The notes: generated by a model not told the origin, from the letters alone. DNA of 64,000 bases from Fictibacillus nanhaiensis (GCF_023715445.1 NZ_JAMBOD010000004.1:62001-126000); one strand, 5' to 3'; positions 34,241 to 43,430 are shown, counted from the stretch's first letter. Program-made: numbers and translations.

Positions 34241-35298
34241 GCTTTCTCCACTCCTTTACCATTCTCAACCTGGACGCTTTTCCCCATCAAACTGCTTGCG
34301 TAGATCGCTTCAATAACACGGGATGTGTTCATGGCTTCTTCTGCAGTAACCAGAGGTTCAGCTTTTCCAAGACAGCTATCCACAAAATTGATGGCTTGCG
34401 GAAGTCCTGGATCATCTTCACCAAGAATCCAATCTGCTATTGTTGTCGTCATCATACCGTTTTCCGCTTTATTGACCGAGAAAGGGAAAACATCAAGTCC
34501 GCCGCGGTCACCTGAAATACGGAGCACCTCTGCATCATCCGGAATGTTTGCAGCCCATGACGTTTCAAACAAAATCGTTCCTCCGTTAGCTAAACGAATA
34601 TAAGCTGTAACATGATCATCCACTTCAAATGTTTCTGAGTCAAAAGAGCCCCATTGGTTCACCTGCTCAGCTTCTCGGCTCACTGTGTTGAACGTTTGTC
34701 CTGAAACTTCAGTCACAACCGGATTATCGAGCAGCCAAAGCGTTAAGTCCAGCAGATGACAGCCATAGTCTATTAAACTTCCTCCGCCTTGCAGCTCTTT
34801 GTTCGTGAAAACGCCCCAGCCTGGCACCTTGCGTCTTCTTAAAGCCTGAACACGAACGACTAAAGGATTACCTACTTCGCCTCTTTCGATCACACGTTTA
34901 GCAGCTTGTGATTCTTTCATATGACGATAGTGATACGCAATCGATAACACCTTGCCCGAACGCTTTTCAGCTTCAACCATCTCTGCACATTCTTCAATAG
35001 TCATTGCCATTGGTTTTTCACAGAGTACATGTTTACCAGCATCTAGAGCCGCCACTGTTATTTCTCTGTGAAACTTGTTTGGGGTACATATGACAACGGC
35101 ATCCACATGCGGCCACATCTCTTGATAGGTTGTGAAGTAGTTCGGTACGTGAAATTTTTCAGCGACAGACTTAGCCACTTCCACGTTCACATCACTGATT
35201 GCAGTTACTTCTGCTTTCTCTCCAAGTTGTTGAAATGCGGGGATGTGACGGCCTTGTGCGATGCCGCCAGCCCCGATTATGCCGACTCTTAATTTCAT
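34237..35298 (-). CDS. Gfo/Idh/MocA family oxidoreductase (first paralogue)
   Basis: This 353-residue NAD(P)-dependent sugar dehydrogenase has a Rossmann motif GIIGAGGIAQGRH (residues 6-18), the catalytic CEKPMA (about 93-98) and a C-terminal alpha/beta substrate domain with GGGSLIDYGCHLLDL (about 169-183) carrying the catalytic Asp/His. It overlaps both neighbours by 4 bp, so it is tightly coupled. With its paralogue it may form successive or opposing redox steps on the same sugar. Confidence 0.88.
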   Translation of the reverse strand: MKLRVGIIGAGGIAQGRHIPAFQQLGEKAEVTAISDVNVEVAKSVAEKFHVPNYFTTYQEMWPHVDAVVICTPNKFHREITVAALDAGKHVLCEKPMAMTIEECAEMVEAEKRSGKVLSIAYHYRHMKESQAAKRVIERGEVGNPLVVRVQALRRRKVPGWGVFTNKELQGGGSLIDYGCHLLDLTLWLLDNPVVTEVSGQTFNTVSREAEQVNQWGSFDSETFEVDDHVTAYIRLANGGTILFETSWAANIPDDAEVLRISGDRGGLDVFPFSVNKAENGMMTTTIADWILGEDDPGLPQAINFVDSCLGKAEPLVTAEEAMNTSRVIEAIYASSLMGKSVQVENGKGVEKA

Positions 35299-36329
35299 GC
35301 GTGAACACCTGTTTGAACTTTTTCAATCGTCTTCTTCTCATTTGATTCCAGTGCTGCAAGAATTACAGACAATGAACGCTTTCCTTCCTCACCTGTGATA
35401 AGCGGCGTATTCCCTGATTCAACAGCATCGATGAAATGATCAACAACATGAGAGTTTGATTGGTTTTCATTCGTTTGAATCGCACCTAGCTCATAACGGA
35501 CATTTGAACCATCTGTGTATTGGGCAACAAGGGAATATTTCGGGTCGTCTTCTAAACGAAGAATGCCTTTTTCACCATAAATAATGGTAGAGTTGTCTTC
35601 TTTTGCCATGTAAGACCAGCTTGCAGCGAGTGTTCCGATAATGCCGCTTTCTGTTTTTAATACACATACAGCCGTATCATCAACAGAAGCAAAATCTTTC
35701 GCACTCGTTTCTACAAAAGCACCTACCTCTATGATTTCTTCACCAAGAACATAACGGATCAGGTCTGTTTTATGAACACCAAGGTCACCCATCGCTCCGA
35801 TAAAAGCTTCATCCTTTTTAAAGAACCAGCTGTTTTTTCCGTCGACACTCCACGCTTCAGGTCCTGGGTGTCCAAACGCTGTACGGAAGCTGTATACTTT
35901 TCCAAGCTCACCGTTTGCAATTATTTCACGTGCTTTTTGATGAGCAGGGACAAAACGCTGGTTATGTCCAATCATGAGTGTCTTGCCGCTTTGTTCAGCC
36001 GCTTCAATCATTTCTTCAGCTTCTTGTAAAGAAGTTGCCATCGGCTTTTCACATAATACATGCTTTCCAGCTTTTAAAGCCGCTACCGAAATCGGTGCAT
36101 GCAGGTAGTTAGGCGTACAAACGCTTACTGCTTCAACTTCATCCCGTGCAAGCAGCTCGTTGTAATCCGTGAAAATTTCACCGCCGTAAATGGCCTGTGC
36201 CGCTTCAGCACGTTCTTTTACAACATCACATACAGCAACGATTTCAACATCCTGATTTTGAGCATACTCCGGCAGGTGGCGATGGTTTGCAATACTTCCA
36301 CATCCGATGATTCCAACTTTTACTGTCAT
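35295..36329 (-). CDS. Gfo/Idh/MocA family oxidoreductase (second paralogue)
   Basis: This 344-residue dehydrogenase has GIIGCGSIANHRH (residues 6-18), CEKPMAT (about 93-99) and GAMGDLGVHKTDL (about 178-190) with the catalytic Asp and His. It differs clearly from the next gene, so the two arose by an old duplication and probably act on different intermediates. AGGAGGAAG precedes the ATG, and the stop overlaps the following start. It is the second structural gene of the operon. Confidence 0.88.
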   Translation of the reverse strand: MTVKVGIIGCGSIANHRHLPEYAQNQDVEIVAVCDVVKERAEAAQAIYGGEIFTDYNELLARDEVEAVSVCTPNYLHAPISVAALKAGKHVLCEKPMATSLQEAEEMIEAAEQSGKTLMIGHNQRFVPAHQKAREIIANGELGKVYSFRTAFGHPGPEAWSVDGKNSWFFKKDEAFIGAMGDLGVHKTDLIRYVLGEEIIEVGAFVETSAKDFASVDDTAVCVLKTESGIIGTLAASWSYMAKEDNSTIIYGEKGILRLEDDPKYSLVAQYTDGSNVRYELGAIQTNENQSNSHVVDHFIDAVESGNTPLITGEEGKRSLSVILAALESNEKKTIEKVQTGVHA

Positions 36330-36362
36330 AATAACTTCCTCCTCATGATTGGTTTTTTTATT

Positions 36363-37085
36363 TTATTTAGCTGCGATCGCTTCAAGCGGTTTTGCGTTTC
36401 CGTATACAGGAGCTTGGCTTCCTGATGGAGCAAGGAATGAAACAGCATTTGTGATAACCGTTTGAACATCTTTGTTATAATACGTCGGGTATGTTTCATG
36501 GCCCGGACGGAAGTAGAAGATCTTCCCTTTTCCGCGGTTGTAAGCACAGCCCGAACGGAACACTTCTCCGCCTTCAAACCAACTCACAAAAACTAGATCA
36601 TCCGGTGCCGGAATATCAAAGTGTTCGCCATACATTTCTTCTTTTTCAAGCTCGATGTATTCACCAAGGCCGTTTGCAACCGGGTGGCTAGGATTCACAA
36701 TCCAGATACGTTCTTTCTCGTCAGCTTCACGCCACTTCAAATCACAAGACGTTCCCATAAGCTTTTTAAAGATTTTAGAAAAATGACCGGAATGAAGGAC
36801 AAGCAATCCCATTCCATCAAGTACACGCTGCTGCACCTTGTTTACAATCTCATCATCCACCTCGTCATGCGCAAGGTGTCCCCACCATACAAGGACATCT
36901 GTACTGTTTAAAACTTCATCCGTAAGTCCGTGCTGCGGCTCGTCGAGTGTTGCAGTCTTTACATCATGTCCTGCATGCTCCAGGAATTCTGCAATCGCAC
37001 CGTGAATGCCTTTTGGATAGATTTCTTGTACCGTAGGGTTCTTCTGCTCATGGCGGTTCTCATTCCAAACTGTTACTTTAATCAT
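36363..37085 (-). CDS. ThuA-like protein (trehalose utilisation domain)
   Basis: This 240-residue protein belongs to the ThuA family (glutamine-amidotransferase-like fold). In rhizobia ThuA acts with the Gfo/Idh/MocA enzyme ThuB in catabolism of trehalose-type disaccharides through 3-keto intermediates. Conserved segments are [36 protein letters not shown] and [22 protein letters not shown] lies before the ATG. It is the first gene of the operon after the LacI gene, behind a cre-like site and a LacI palindrome. No sugar importer is present in the operon. Confidence 0.85.
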   Translation of the reverse strand: MIKVTVWNENRHEQKNPTVQEIYPKGIHGAIAEFLEHAGHDVKTATLDEPQHGLTDEVLNSTDVLVWWGHLAHDEVDDEIVNKVQQRVLDGMGLLVLHSGHFSKIFKKLMGTSCDLKWREADEKERIWIVNPSHPVANGLGEYIELEKEEMYGEHFDIPAPDDLVFVSWFEGGEVFRSGCAYNRGKGKIFYFRPGHETYPTYYNKDVQTVITNAVSFLAPSGSQAPVYGNAKPLEAIAAK

Positions 37086-37105
37086 GTGTATACCTCCTAT
37101 ATAGG

Positions 37106-37133
37106 TGTAAGCGCTTTACGTAAACGTTTACGT
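37106..37133. promoter_or_regulatory. cre-like site and LacI operator upstream of thuA-like operon
   Basis: TGTAAGCGCTTTAC (37106-37119) fits the catabolite-repression (cre) consensus. Joined to it is a perfect 16-bp palindrome ACGTAAACGTTTACGT (37118-37133), nearly identical to a site upstream of the lacI-type gene itself. Confidence 0.75.
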
Positions 37134-37172
37134 GTTCCGTAAAATAAAATGAAGCGAACATGCCTCCGTTTT

Positions 37173-38189
37173 TTACTTGTCCTGTAAATCACAGACTGAC
37201 TGCCTTTCTGTTATGGTAAAAGGCATGTAACGGCTTTCGACTTCTTTTTCTTCACCTTTAATCAATTTCACTAAAATCTCTCCTGCAGTTTGTCCCATGT
37301 CCTTTAATGGCTGTGAGACTGTTGTTAAGGCAGGATAGCACATTTCTGCAATCTTCAGATTATCGTACCCGATGATAGACAGTTCTTCTGGTACTTTGAT
37401 GCCAAGCTGATGGGCGGCCGACATTGCGCCAATAGCCATCTCATCACTGGCTGCAAACAAAGCTGTCATATTTGGCAGCTGCTTTAGCAAGACAGGCAAT
37501 GACTCTTTTCCGTTTTGAAAACGGTAGCCTTCGTTCGTTGTTACGTGATCTTCCGAAAAAGCCAGATTATGCTTTTGAAGAGCTTCCTCGAAGCCTTTCA
37601 TGCGTGGAACACCTGCGATCGGATCTTGTTTGCTGCCACCGATCATCCCAATCTGTTTGTGTCCTTTATTAATCAAATATTCCGTCGCCTGAAAAGCTCC
37701 TTCATAATCGTTTACACGTACAAAAGGCAAATTGTAATTTGATGATGCGGTTGAGACGAGTACAACGGGAACCTTCATTTCTTGAAAGATTTTATAGTAC
37801 TCTTCCTTCACATCCTCAGATGCAAAAATGATGCCGTCTACCCTTTTCTCCTGTAATAAACGAAGATATTTGACGGTTCGCTTTCCGCTGGACGTTGTAT
37901 TGCAAACGATAACGCTGAATCCTCCGTCGTGTGCAGCGTTCTCTACACCTTCCAGTACTTCGGAAGAAAGCATCCCTGAAACTTCCGGAAACAAGACACC
38001 GATTGTTTGGGTCCGCTTATTGATCAATCCCCGCGCAATGGCGTTCGGCTGATAGCCCAGAGTTTCAATAGCCTCCTGCACCTTTTTCTTAGTGTCCTCC
38101 GAATAGCCGGGCAGCCCATTAACAATACGGGAAACTGTTGCAATCGAAACGTTTGCCTGCTTGGCTACATCTTTAATTGTCGGATTCAA
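37173..38189 (-). CDS. LacI family transcriptional regulator
   Basis: This 338-residue repressor has the LacI helix-turn-helix at residues 4-25 (IKDVAKQANVSIATVSRIVNG) and hinge motif YQPNAIARGL, followed by a periplasmic-binding-like ligand domain (about 60-335). It lies directly upstream of the ThuA/dehydrogenase/isomerase operon on the same strand. The same ACGTAAACGTTTAC palindrome occurs upstream of both, so it most likely represses itself and the operon until a sugar inducer binds. Confidence 0.9.
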   Translation of the reverse strand: MNPTIKDVAKQANVSIATVSRIVNGLPGYSEDTKKKVQEAIETLGYQPNAIARGLINKRTQTIGVLFPEVSGMLSSEVLEGVENAAHDGGFSVIVCNTTSSGKRTVKYLRLLQEKRVDGIIFASEDVKEEYYKIFQEMKVPVVLVSTASSNYNLPFVRVNDYEGAFQATEYLINKGHKQIGMIGGSKQDPIAGVPRMKGFEEALQKHNLAFSEDHVTTNEGYRFQNGKESLPVLLKQLPNMTALFAASDEMAIGAMSAAHQLGIKVPEELSIIGYDNLKIAEMCYPALTTVSQPLKDMGQTAGEILVKLIKGEEKEVESRYMPFTITERQSVCDLQDK

Positions 38190-38211
38190 AACATCTACCT
38201 GCTTTCTAGTT

Positions 38212-38227
38212 ACGTAAACGTTTACAT
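38212..38227. promoter_or_regulatory. LacI operator upstream of the lacI-type gene
   Basis: ACGTAAACGTTTACAT differs at one base from the palindrome at 37118-37133. It lies 23 bp upstream of the LacI start codon, suggesting autoregulation. Confidence 0.75.
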
Positions 38228-38343
38228 TTACACTTTCAATCTATCAGCGCTCTTTAAAAATGTCAATTATTATTTAACTAAAAAAAGATTACAGTTTTTG
38301 AAAAAGGGAAAAGAATACTATTATGAAACGGAGGTCACATCAA

Positions 38344-39432
38344 ATGTGGTATCAGTACTCATTCTTCAAGTATGCGGCAGGTGCCGTACTCGTACTCACT
38401 ATTTTATTTTTACTCGGAAAAATCGACTATCTTATTGACTTCCTTTATCTCGTAATCTCGAGCGTCTTCTTTCCGGTGTTTATCGCTGGATTGTTATATT
38501 ACTTGCTTCGGCCGTTGATACGTTATCTGATCAAAAAAAAGGTGCCCAAATTTCTTGCTATATTCTTAGTCATGCTCGGGTTGATAACGGCGGCTTCAGG
38601 AATTTCTGCTGCAGCCTTCCCTGTCATAGCCGATCAATTAACCAATCTAACTGACGACTTCCCAAAGAAAATCGGGGAAGCTACTGAAAAAACAGGAAAA
38701 ATGGTCACAGGAGAAAACAAATCGTTTATTGACAGCACACAGGTTGCTAAACTGGCAACCGAGCGCCTTGAAAAGTTCACGAGCTCCATTTCCAAGGATG
38801 TAATAGAACTCGTTACTACTTTGACGAATATTGCACTTGTTTTATTGGTAGTACCGTTTATACTATTTTATTTACTCCTTGATGACAAAAAGTTTTTTAA
38901 TTATTTTCTAAGACTGGTACCTCGTCACATGGAACATGACGTGGCTGCTATTCTCCGGGATATCGATTCTACGCTGTCTTCTTATATAAAAGGACAAATA
39001 TTAGTCGCCTTGTTTGTTGGAGTATTTATGTATGCCGGCTATATGATAATCGGCCTTAAGTTCGCACTTGTTCTTGCTCTTTTTGCAGTACTTACAAATG
39101 TCATTCCGTTCCTCGGACCATTTATCGGCGTCTTCCCAGCTCTTTTAGTCGGGCTCATTCAAGATCCGTTTATGGCAATTAAAGTCGCGCTGGTAACGCT
39201 TGTTGTTCAGCAGGTAGAAGGTAACATTCTATCTCCGCAGATCATGGGAAGGAAGCTTCGCATACATCCGCTGACAATCATTTTAGTAGTACTGATGTCT
39301 GGAGCGGCATTTGGCTTTATCGGTTTGCTTCTTGCCATTCCTGCATATGCAGTTACAAAAACAATCATAAGCAACCTCTACCGAATCTATTTATTGTACA
39401 ATCCACCAGAGACGCGAAGTGATTTGCTCTGA
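38344..39432 (+). CDS. AI-2E family transporter (UPF0118)
   Basis: This 362-residue membrane protein has about eight transmembrane segments with the PF01594 pattern: a central soluble stretch (about 95-150) and the C-terminal LTNVIPFLGPFIGVFPALLVG and GNILSPQIMGR motifs. Bacillus relatives include YtvI, YueF and YubA; transport of Na+ or a metabolite is more likely than AI-2. The start is ATG 38344, 9 nt after GGAGG; an ATG seven codons earlier has no site. It is followed closely by the DUF1206 gene. Confidence 0.85.
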   Translation: MWYQYSFFKYAAGAVLVLTILFLLGKIDYLIDFLYLVISSVFFPVFIAGLLYYLLRPLIRYLIKKKVPKFLAIFLVMLGLITAASGISAAAFPVIADQLTNLTDDFPKKIGEATEKTGKMVTGENKSFIDSTQVAKLATERLEKFTSSISKDVIELVTTLTNIALVLLVVPFILFYLLLDDKKFFNYFLRLVPRHMEHDVAAILRDIDSTLSSYIKGQILVALFVGVFMYAGYMIIGLKFALVLALFAVLTNVIPFLGPFIGVFPALLVGLIQDPFMAIKVALVTLVVQQVEGNILSPQIMGRKLRIHPLTIILVVLMSGAAFGFIGLLLAIPAYAVTKTIISNLYRIYLLYNPPETRSDLL

Positions 39433-39445
39433 AAGGAGAGCCGAT

Positions 39446-40306
39446 TTGACTGTGAAACAGCCCTTTGTAAAAAAAGAAACGTATAAGGATAAAATCAATC
39501 ATCATTTTGAATCTTTTCGCCCATGGATTCATCGTCTAGCAAGAATCGGTTATCTTTCAAAAGGTATTGTCTATGTGGTGATCGGGATACTCGCACTGAT
39601 TACTTCGACAGGTACACACCTTAATGAAGCAAGTTCACAAGGCGCACTCTACACGATCGCACAGCAGCCGTTTGGTCCTTTTCTATTGATTGTACTTGCC
39701 GTTGGTTTAAGCGCTTATGCGTTTTGGCAGCTGACAAAAGCTGTTTTTGACCCGGAATGCGTCAACCACAGCTGGAAAAGATGGTTCAGCAGACTTAGCT
39801 ACTTGTTTATTGCAGGCGTTTATACCGCCATGTGCATTAGTGCATTACGAATTCTTTTCAGGGCAAGAGCAGAACCATCGGATAAAACCTATCAAACACT
39901 ATCAGCACAGATGCTTGCTCAGCCCTTCGGACAGTTATTGATCGCGATCGCAGGACTTGTCTTTGGTATTATCGGAGTTGTCTTTTTGTTTCGGGCACTA
40001 TCACGCAAATTTAAAAAGGATCTAAAGAAAAACGAGATGAACAAAGAAGAATGGCGGTGGAGCGGATATATCGGGACGTTTGGAATGACTGCACGTGCGT
40101 TCGTTTTTATGATCATCGCTTTCTTCCTTATCCGAACGGCTATTCTCGCTAACCCTGAAGAAACAAAAGGACTGGATGGTGCCCTGCTGGAACTAGCAGC
40201 ACAACCCTTCGGACCTGTTCTTCTCGCCATCGTTGCACTTGGCTTCATCGCTTATGGCGTATATATGTTTGCAAGTGCGAGATACAGAAGATTGAATAAC
40301 CAATGA
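39446..40306 (+). CDS. DUF1206 domain-containing membrane protein
   Basis: This 286-residue integral membrane protein has three tandem DUF1206 units, each a pair of helices with an AQQPFGPFLLIVLAVGLSAY-like motif (near residues 71, 162 and 253). The start is TTG 39446, 7 nt after AAAGGAG, which lies just past the preceding stop. Its function is unknown. It appears co-transcribed with the AI-2E family permease and ends at a terminator. Confidence 0.82.
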   Translation: MTVKQPFVKKETYKDKINHHFESFRPWIHRLARIGYLSKGIVYVVIGILALITSTGTHLNEASSQGALYTIAQQPFGPFLLIVLAVGLSAYAFWQLTKAVFDPECVNHSWKRWFSRLSYLFIAGVYTAMCISALRILFRARAEPSDKTYQTLSAQMLAQPFGQLLIAIAGLVFGIIGVVFLFRALSRKFKKDLKKNEMNKEEWRWSGYIGTFGMTARAFVFMIIAFFLIRTAILANPEETKGLDGALLELAAQPFGPVLLAIVALGFIAYGVYMFASARYRRLNNQ

Positions 40307-40320
40307 TATAGTGAACGAAA

Positions 40321-40354
40321 AAATCCTTGTCTAAATGCAGACAAGGATTTTTTG
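40321..40354 (+). terminator. Terminator of the AI-2E/DUF1206 operon
   Basis: AAATCCTTGTCT (40321-40332) pairs exactly with AGACAAGGATTT (40339-40350), followed by TTTTG. Confidence 0.88.
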
Positions 40355-40395
40355 TGTTATTGAACTGTAAACAGTAGTGGCAGAGATGTCTTTCT

Positions 40396-40442
40396 GACAA
40401 ATACAAATCAGCGATTTGTATTTGTCTGGGGTCTGTCCCCCC
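40396..40442. repeat. REP-like element, composite form (copy 5)
   Basis: Perfect 14-bp hairpin GACAAATACAAATC (40396-40409) / GATTTGTATTTGTC (40413-40426), then GGGGTCTGTCCCC (40428-40440). It touches the stop codon of the Fsr-type MFS gene. Confidence 0.92.
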
Positions 40443-41678
40443 TCACTCATTAGACCACTTCTCCAGTGTTCGGTCAGTAGGCAGCATCACTGTAAGGAGA
40501 CCTAAAAATGGTAAGAAGCTGATAAGCAGCATTGTGTAGGAAATGCTGGTAGCGTCTGCTATGTTTCCGAGTACGACTGAACCGAGTGCACCCATACCGA
40601 AGGCGAGGCCGACGATCAGGCCGGAAACCATTCCAATCCTCCCTGGAACCAGTTCTTGCGCATACACCACTGTAACGGAAAAGCTCGTGTTTAAAATAAA
40701 TCCAATAAAGAAAAACAATGGCGCTACTGCCCACAAGCCGACATGCGGCAATAATAGTGCTAATGGTGCCGTTCCTACCATCGACCAGAAAATCATATTT
40801 CTCTTCCCTAACCGGTCTGCGATCGGTCCGCCAAAGAATGTGCCCAGCACGCCGGATGCCATGAAAATGAATAAATAAATTTGTGCCTGGCGGATAGTGA
40901 GACCATAATCATGAATAAGATAGAACTGATAATAATTACTGATACCGGAAAAATACCATGAACGCCCAAATACTAGGAAAACAAGCAGCGCCATTGCAAC
41001 AATCACTTGGTTTTTACGTTTTTTATCAATCGCTTTTTTCTCACCTGTTTGTTTTTTTACACGTGGAAAATGCGCAAGCTGCTTTGCGTACCATCCCGAT
41101 ACATAAAACAATACAAAGATGGCAACTGCAGCAAAAGAGGTGAACCATACCGCTCCAAACTGACCAAGCGGCACGAAAACCAGTGCTGTCATAATCGGTG
41201 CAAGTGATGTTCCTGAGTTTCCCCCAACCTGATAGATGGACTGTGCAAGGCCGCGCCTATTCCCAGCTGCCATATAAGCAACACGTGAGCCTTCAGGATG
41301 AAACACTGCCGATCCAAGTCCAATTCCGATCACTGAGAAGATAATCATATAAAACGAATCAGCAAAAGCAATTCCAAGCATACCTATTAAACTAGCCATC
41401 ATTCCAAACGGCAGCAAATACGGTGACGTCGTCCTATCCGTATACCAGCCGACGATAGGCTGCATAACGGATGAAGTGATATTTAGCGTAAACGCAATCC
41501 ATCCCAGCTGGGTGAATGTGAGCCCCATTGAGTTTTCTAAAATAGGAAAAATCGCCGGAATCACGGCTTGCATCGAGTCGTTTAACAAGTGGACAAAACT
41601 AATAGCAAATAGAATCGAATAAATGGTTTTCTGCTGAGAAGACGCTGCGCTTGACGTCTTTTCTGCTGATGTTGCCAT
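40443..41678 (-). CDS. MFS transporter, fosmidomycin-resistance (Fsr) type
   Basis: This 411-residue transporter has about twelve helices and is closest to the Fsr group by the N-terminal segment SFVHLLNDSMQAVIPAIFPI and the motif FHPEGSRVAYMAAGNRRGLAQSIYQVGGNSG (about residues 126-156). Fsr proteins export fosmidomycin and related drugs; the natural substrate is unknown. A REP-like element abuts the stop codon (AATGAGTGA followed by GGGG), so the last few residues may have been set by the insertion. Confidence 0.85.
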   Translation of the reverse strand: MATSAEKTSSAASSQQKTIYSILFAISFVHLLNDSMQAVIPAIFPILENSMGLTFTQLGWIAFTLNITSSVMQPIVGWYTDRTTSPYLLPFGMMASLIGMLGIAFADSFYMIIFSVIGIGLGSAVFHPEGSRVAYMAAGNRRGLAQSIYQVGGNSGTSLAPIMTALVFVPLGQFGAVWFTSFAAVAIFVLFYVSGWYAKQLAHFPRVKKQTGEKKAIDKKRKNQVIVAMALLVFLVFGRSWYFSGISNYYQFYLIHDYGLTIRQAQIYLFIFMASGVLGTFFGGPIADRLGKRNMIFWSMVGTAPLALLLPHVGLWAVAPLFFFIGFILNTSFSVTVVYAQELVPGRIGMVSGLIVGLAFGMGALGSVVLGNIADATSISYTMLLISFLPFLGLLTVMLPTDRTLEKWSNE

Positions 41679-41855
41679 GCTGCATTCCTTCTTTCTATCA
41701 TCGTCTTAGAAACTTCCAAACTATGTATCTTTTCATAAGATTACCACAACAAACTCATCCAATCCTAAAATACTGATTTTCGACTTTTCGACAAGTGAAA
41801 TGGAGCAAACTCTCCAGGTGAAAATCCAAAATGCTGTGCGGGAAATAAATTGTAA

Positions 41856-41868
41856 GGGGACAGACCCC
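41856..41868. repeat. REP-like palindrome, short form (copy 6)
   Basis: GGGGACAGACCCC, enclosed by an outer inverted repeat GGGAAAT (41840-41846) / ATTTCCC (41869-41875). It lies between the Fsr gene promoter and the clpP terminator. Confidence 0.85.
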
Positions 41869-41878
41869 ATTTCCCAAT

Positions 41879-41909
41879 AAGAAGCCAGCCCCGGTGGGCT
41901 GGCTTCTTT
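41879..41909 (-). terminator. Terminator of the clpP operon
   Basis: AAGAAGCCAGCC (41879-41890) pairs exactly with GGCTGGCTTCTT around a 6-nt loop. Confidence 0.8.
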
Positions 41910-41952
41910 ACCGTATTTTACTTATATATTTATTCTTAATTTACTCTTTGCC

Positions 41953-42534
41953 CTAAATCTTCTCGATAACTTTGTCGATGATACCATATTTTAGTGCTTC
42001 TTCTGCTGACATGAAGTAGTCACGGTCTGTGTCTTTCTCAACTTTCTCGATCGGCTGTCCTGAACGGTCTGAAATGATTTTATTAAGCAGCTCGCGTGTT
42101 TGCAGAATGCGCTTTGCATGGATGGCCATGTCCGATGCCTGCCCCTGTGTTCCACCAAGCGGCTGATGAATCATAACTTCAGCGTTCGGAAGCGTATAGC
42201 GCTTGCCTTTTGCTCCTGCTACTAACAAAACAGCTCCCATGGAAGCAGCCATACCGATACAGATCGTCGATACATCTGGTTTGATGAACTGGATCGTATC
42301 GTAAATCGCAAGTCCAGCCGTAACGGAACCTCCTGGTGAATTAATGTAGATGGAGATATCTTTATCAGGATCTTCTGCTGCCAGGAAAAGAAGCTGAGCA
42401 ACGATTGAGTTTGCCACATTGTCATCAATCGCACTTCCGAGCATGATGATGCGGTCTTTTAAGAGCCTTGAATATATATCGTACGAACGCTCACCGCGGT
42501 TGGTTGATTCTACGACCATTGGAATTAAGTTCAT
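41953..42534 (-). CDS. clpP: ATP-dependent Clp protease proteolytic subunit
   Basis: This 193-residue serine peptidase forms the ClpP tetradecamer that degrades proteins fed by Clp ATPases. The triad is Ser98 (GMAASMG), His123 (MIHQPLGG) and Asp172 (DTDRD). The N-terminal half is close to the main Bacillus ClpP, but the region after the His ([22 protein letters not shown]) diverges. The operon is also atypical: an ArsR-type regulator and a 69-residue protein lie upstream. It may be a second ClpP. AAGGAGG precedes the ATG. Confidence 0.92.
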   Translation of the reverse strand: MNLIPMVVESTNRGERSYDIYSRLLKDRIIMLGSAIDDNVANSIVAQLLFLAAEDPDKDISIYINSPGGSVTAGLAIYDTIQFIKPDVSTICIGMAASMGAVLLVAGAKGKRYTLPNAEVMIHQPLGGTQGQASDMAIHAKRILQTRELLNKIISDRSGQPIEKVEKDTDRDYFMSAEEALKYGIIDKVIEKI

Positions 42535-42549
42535 AACATTTCCTCCTTA

Positions 42550-42759
42550 TTATGCCGCTATTGCCATCGGGCTAGCGCTTGTTGTATTTGGCACATTTAT
42601 TTTTCCAAATCCAGAAGTGATAAAAATAATTTTTGCCGGCTGCTGCTCATGATCAGCACCCTCAACCTGTACTTCTGTTTTCATCGGAATCACGTTTGAC
42701 TCTTCTCCTGCTTGATCTTTTCTTAATGGTGTAACTGTGCTTTCTTGTTCCTTTTTCAT
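42550..42759 (-). CDS. Small 69-residue protein between ArsR and clpP genes
   Basis: I do not recognise this protein. The N-terminal half is charged and polar (KKEQESTVTPLRKDQAGEES); the C-terminal half has a short hydrophobic strand (KIIFITSGFGKINV) and a small-residue tail ending SPMAIAA. Its ATG overlaps the regulator stop by 4 bp and its stop is 15 bp before the clpP start, so it is translated from the same mRNA. Position and size suggest an adaptor, substrate or small regulator tied to ClpP, which is inference only. Confidence 0.65.
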   Translation of the reverse strand: MKKEQESTVTPLRKDQAGEESNVIPMKTEVQVEGADHEQQPAKIIFITSGFGKINVPNTTSASPMAIAA

Positions 42760-43358
42760 GCCGTTCCGCCTCCTTCAGGTTTTGGGTACATCGCCATTGA
42801 AACATGAAACGTCCTAGATGTTCCTTGTTTCGGGTCATGGTGTTTTTTAATGAGTTCTGAAAGCATATCTGCGTAATCTTGTAAAAAAGCCTTGCGCTCT
42901 TCTTTCCCAAGAAGTGATAGCTCCATTTCCATGGCTGCACTCGGAATTTCTTCACTCTCCACTTCTTCCATAAGGGAAACCGCATCTCGTTTTATTTTAT
43001 CAGTCAACGATAAAACGTGTGCAAGGGCGGTCTGATTCTGCAGCTTTTGGATCGTTTCTTGTGAAAGACCGAGTGAATCAGATAATAGAAATGTTTTCCC
43101 CACACTTTTATAAAGAACTTCTACAAGGTTTCTGACATTCCTTGTGCCAGCCCGTGTGACAAGACCCACTTTTTCCAGTGCTTTTAAATGATAATTCACC
43201 TTTTGGGCGGAATCGTTCATCACTTTTGACAGCTCTGTCGCAGAACGCGGTTCCTTTAATAAGCTTATGATTTCCGATCTGACCGGATGCAGAAGGGCCG
43301 CAGCCTGTTCCGGCTCTGTGACGATATACGTTTCTGGCACTGATTGATTCCTTTTCAC
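42756..43358 (-). CDS. ArsR-type winged-helix regulator of the clpP operon
   Basis: This regulator of about 200 residues has an ArsR/HTH_20-like DNA-binding domain at about residues 20-85 (LHPVRSEIISLLKEPRSATELSKVMNDSAQKVNYHLKALEKVGLV) and a longer C-terminal helical region not found in short ArsR proteins. No metal-binding Cys pair is present. The GTG at 43358 (VKRNQSV) has GAGG 8 nt upstream and was chosen over a GTG three codons earlier. Upstream lie repeated ACGTAAA/TTTACGT half-sites, likely its operator. Confidence 0.78.
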   Translation of the reverse strand: MKRNQSVPETYIVTEPEQAAALLHPVRSEIISLLKEPRSATELSKVMNDSAQKVNYHLKALEKVGLVTRAGTRNVRNLVEVLYKSVGKTFLLSDSLGLSQETIQKLQNQTALAHVLSLTDKIKRDAVSLMEEVESEEIPSAAMEMELSLLGKEERKAFLQDYADMLSELIKKHHDPKQGTSRTFHVSMAMYPKPEGGGTA

Positions 43359-43390
43359 TCCTATCACCTCACATTCAAGAATTTACCTCC

Positions 43391-43430
43391 ACGTAAAAAT
43401 TATCCTTTACGTAAAATTATTTTATTACGT
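43391..43430. promoter_or_regulatory. ACGTAAA/TTTACGT repeated operator upstream of the ArsR-clpP operon
   Basis: ACGTAAA (43391-43397) pairs with TTTACGT (43406-43412), which in turn begins a second inverted pair, ACGTAA (43409-43414) with TTACGT (43425-43430). Three evenly placed half-sites about 35-70 bp upstream of the regulator start suggest autoregulation. Confidence 0.55.
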
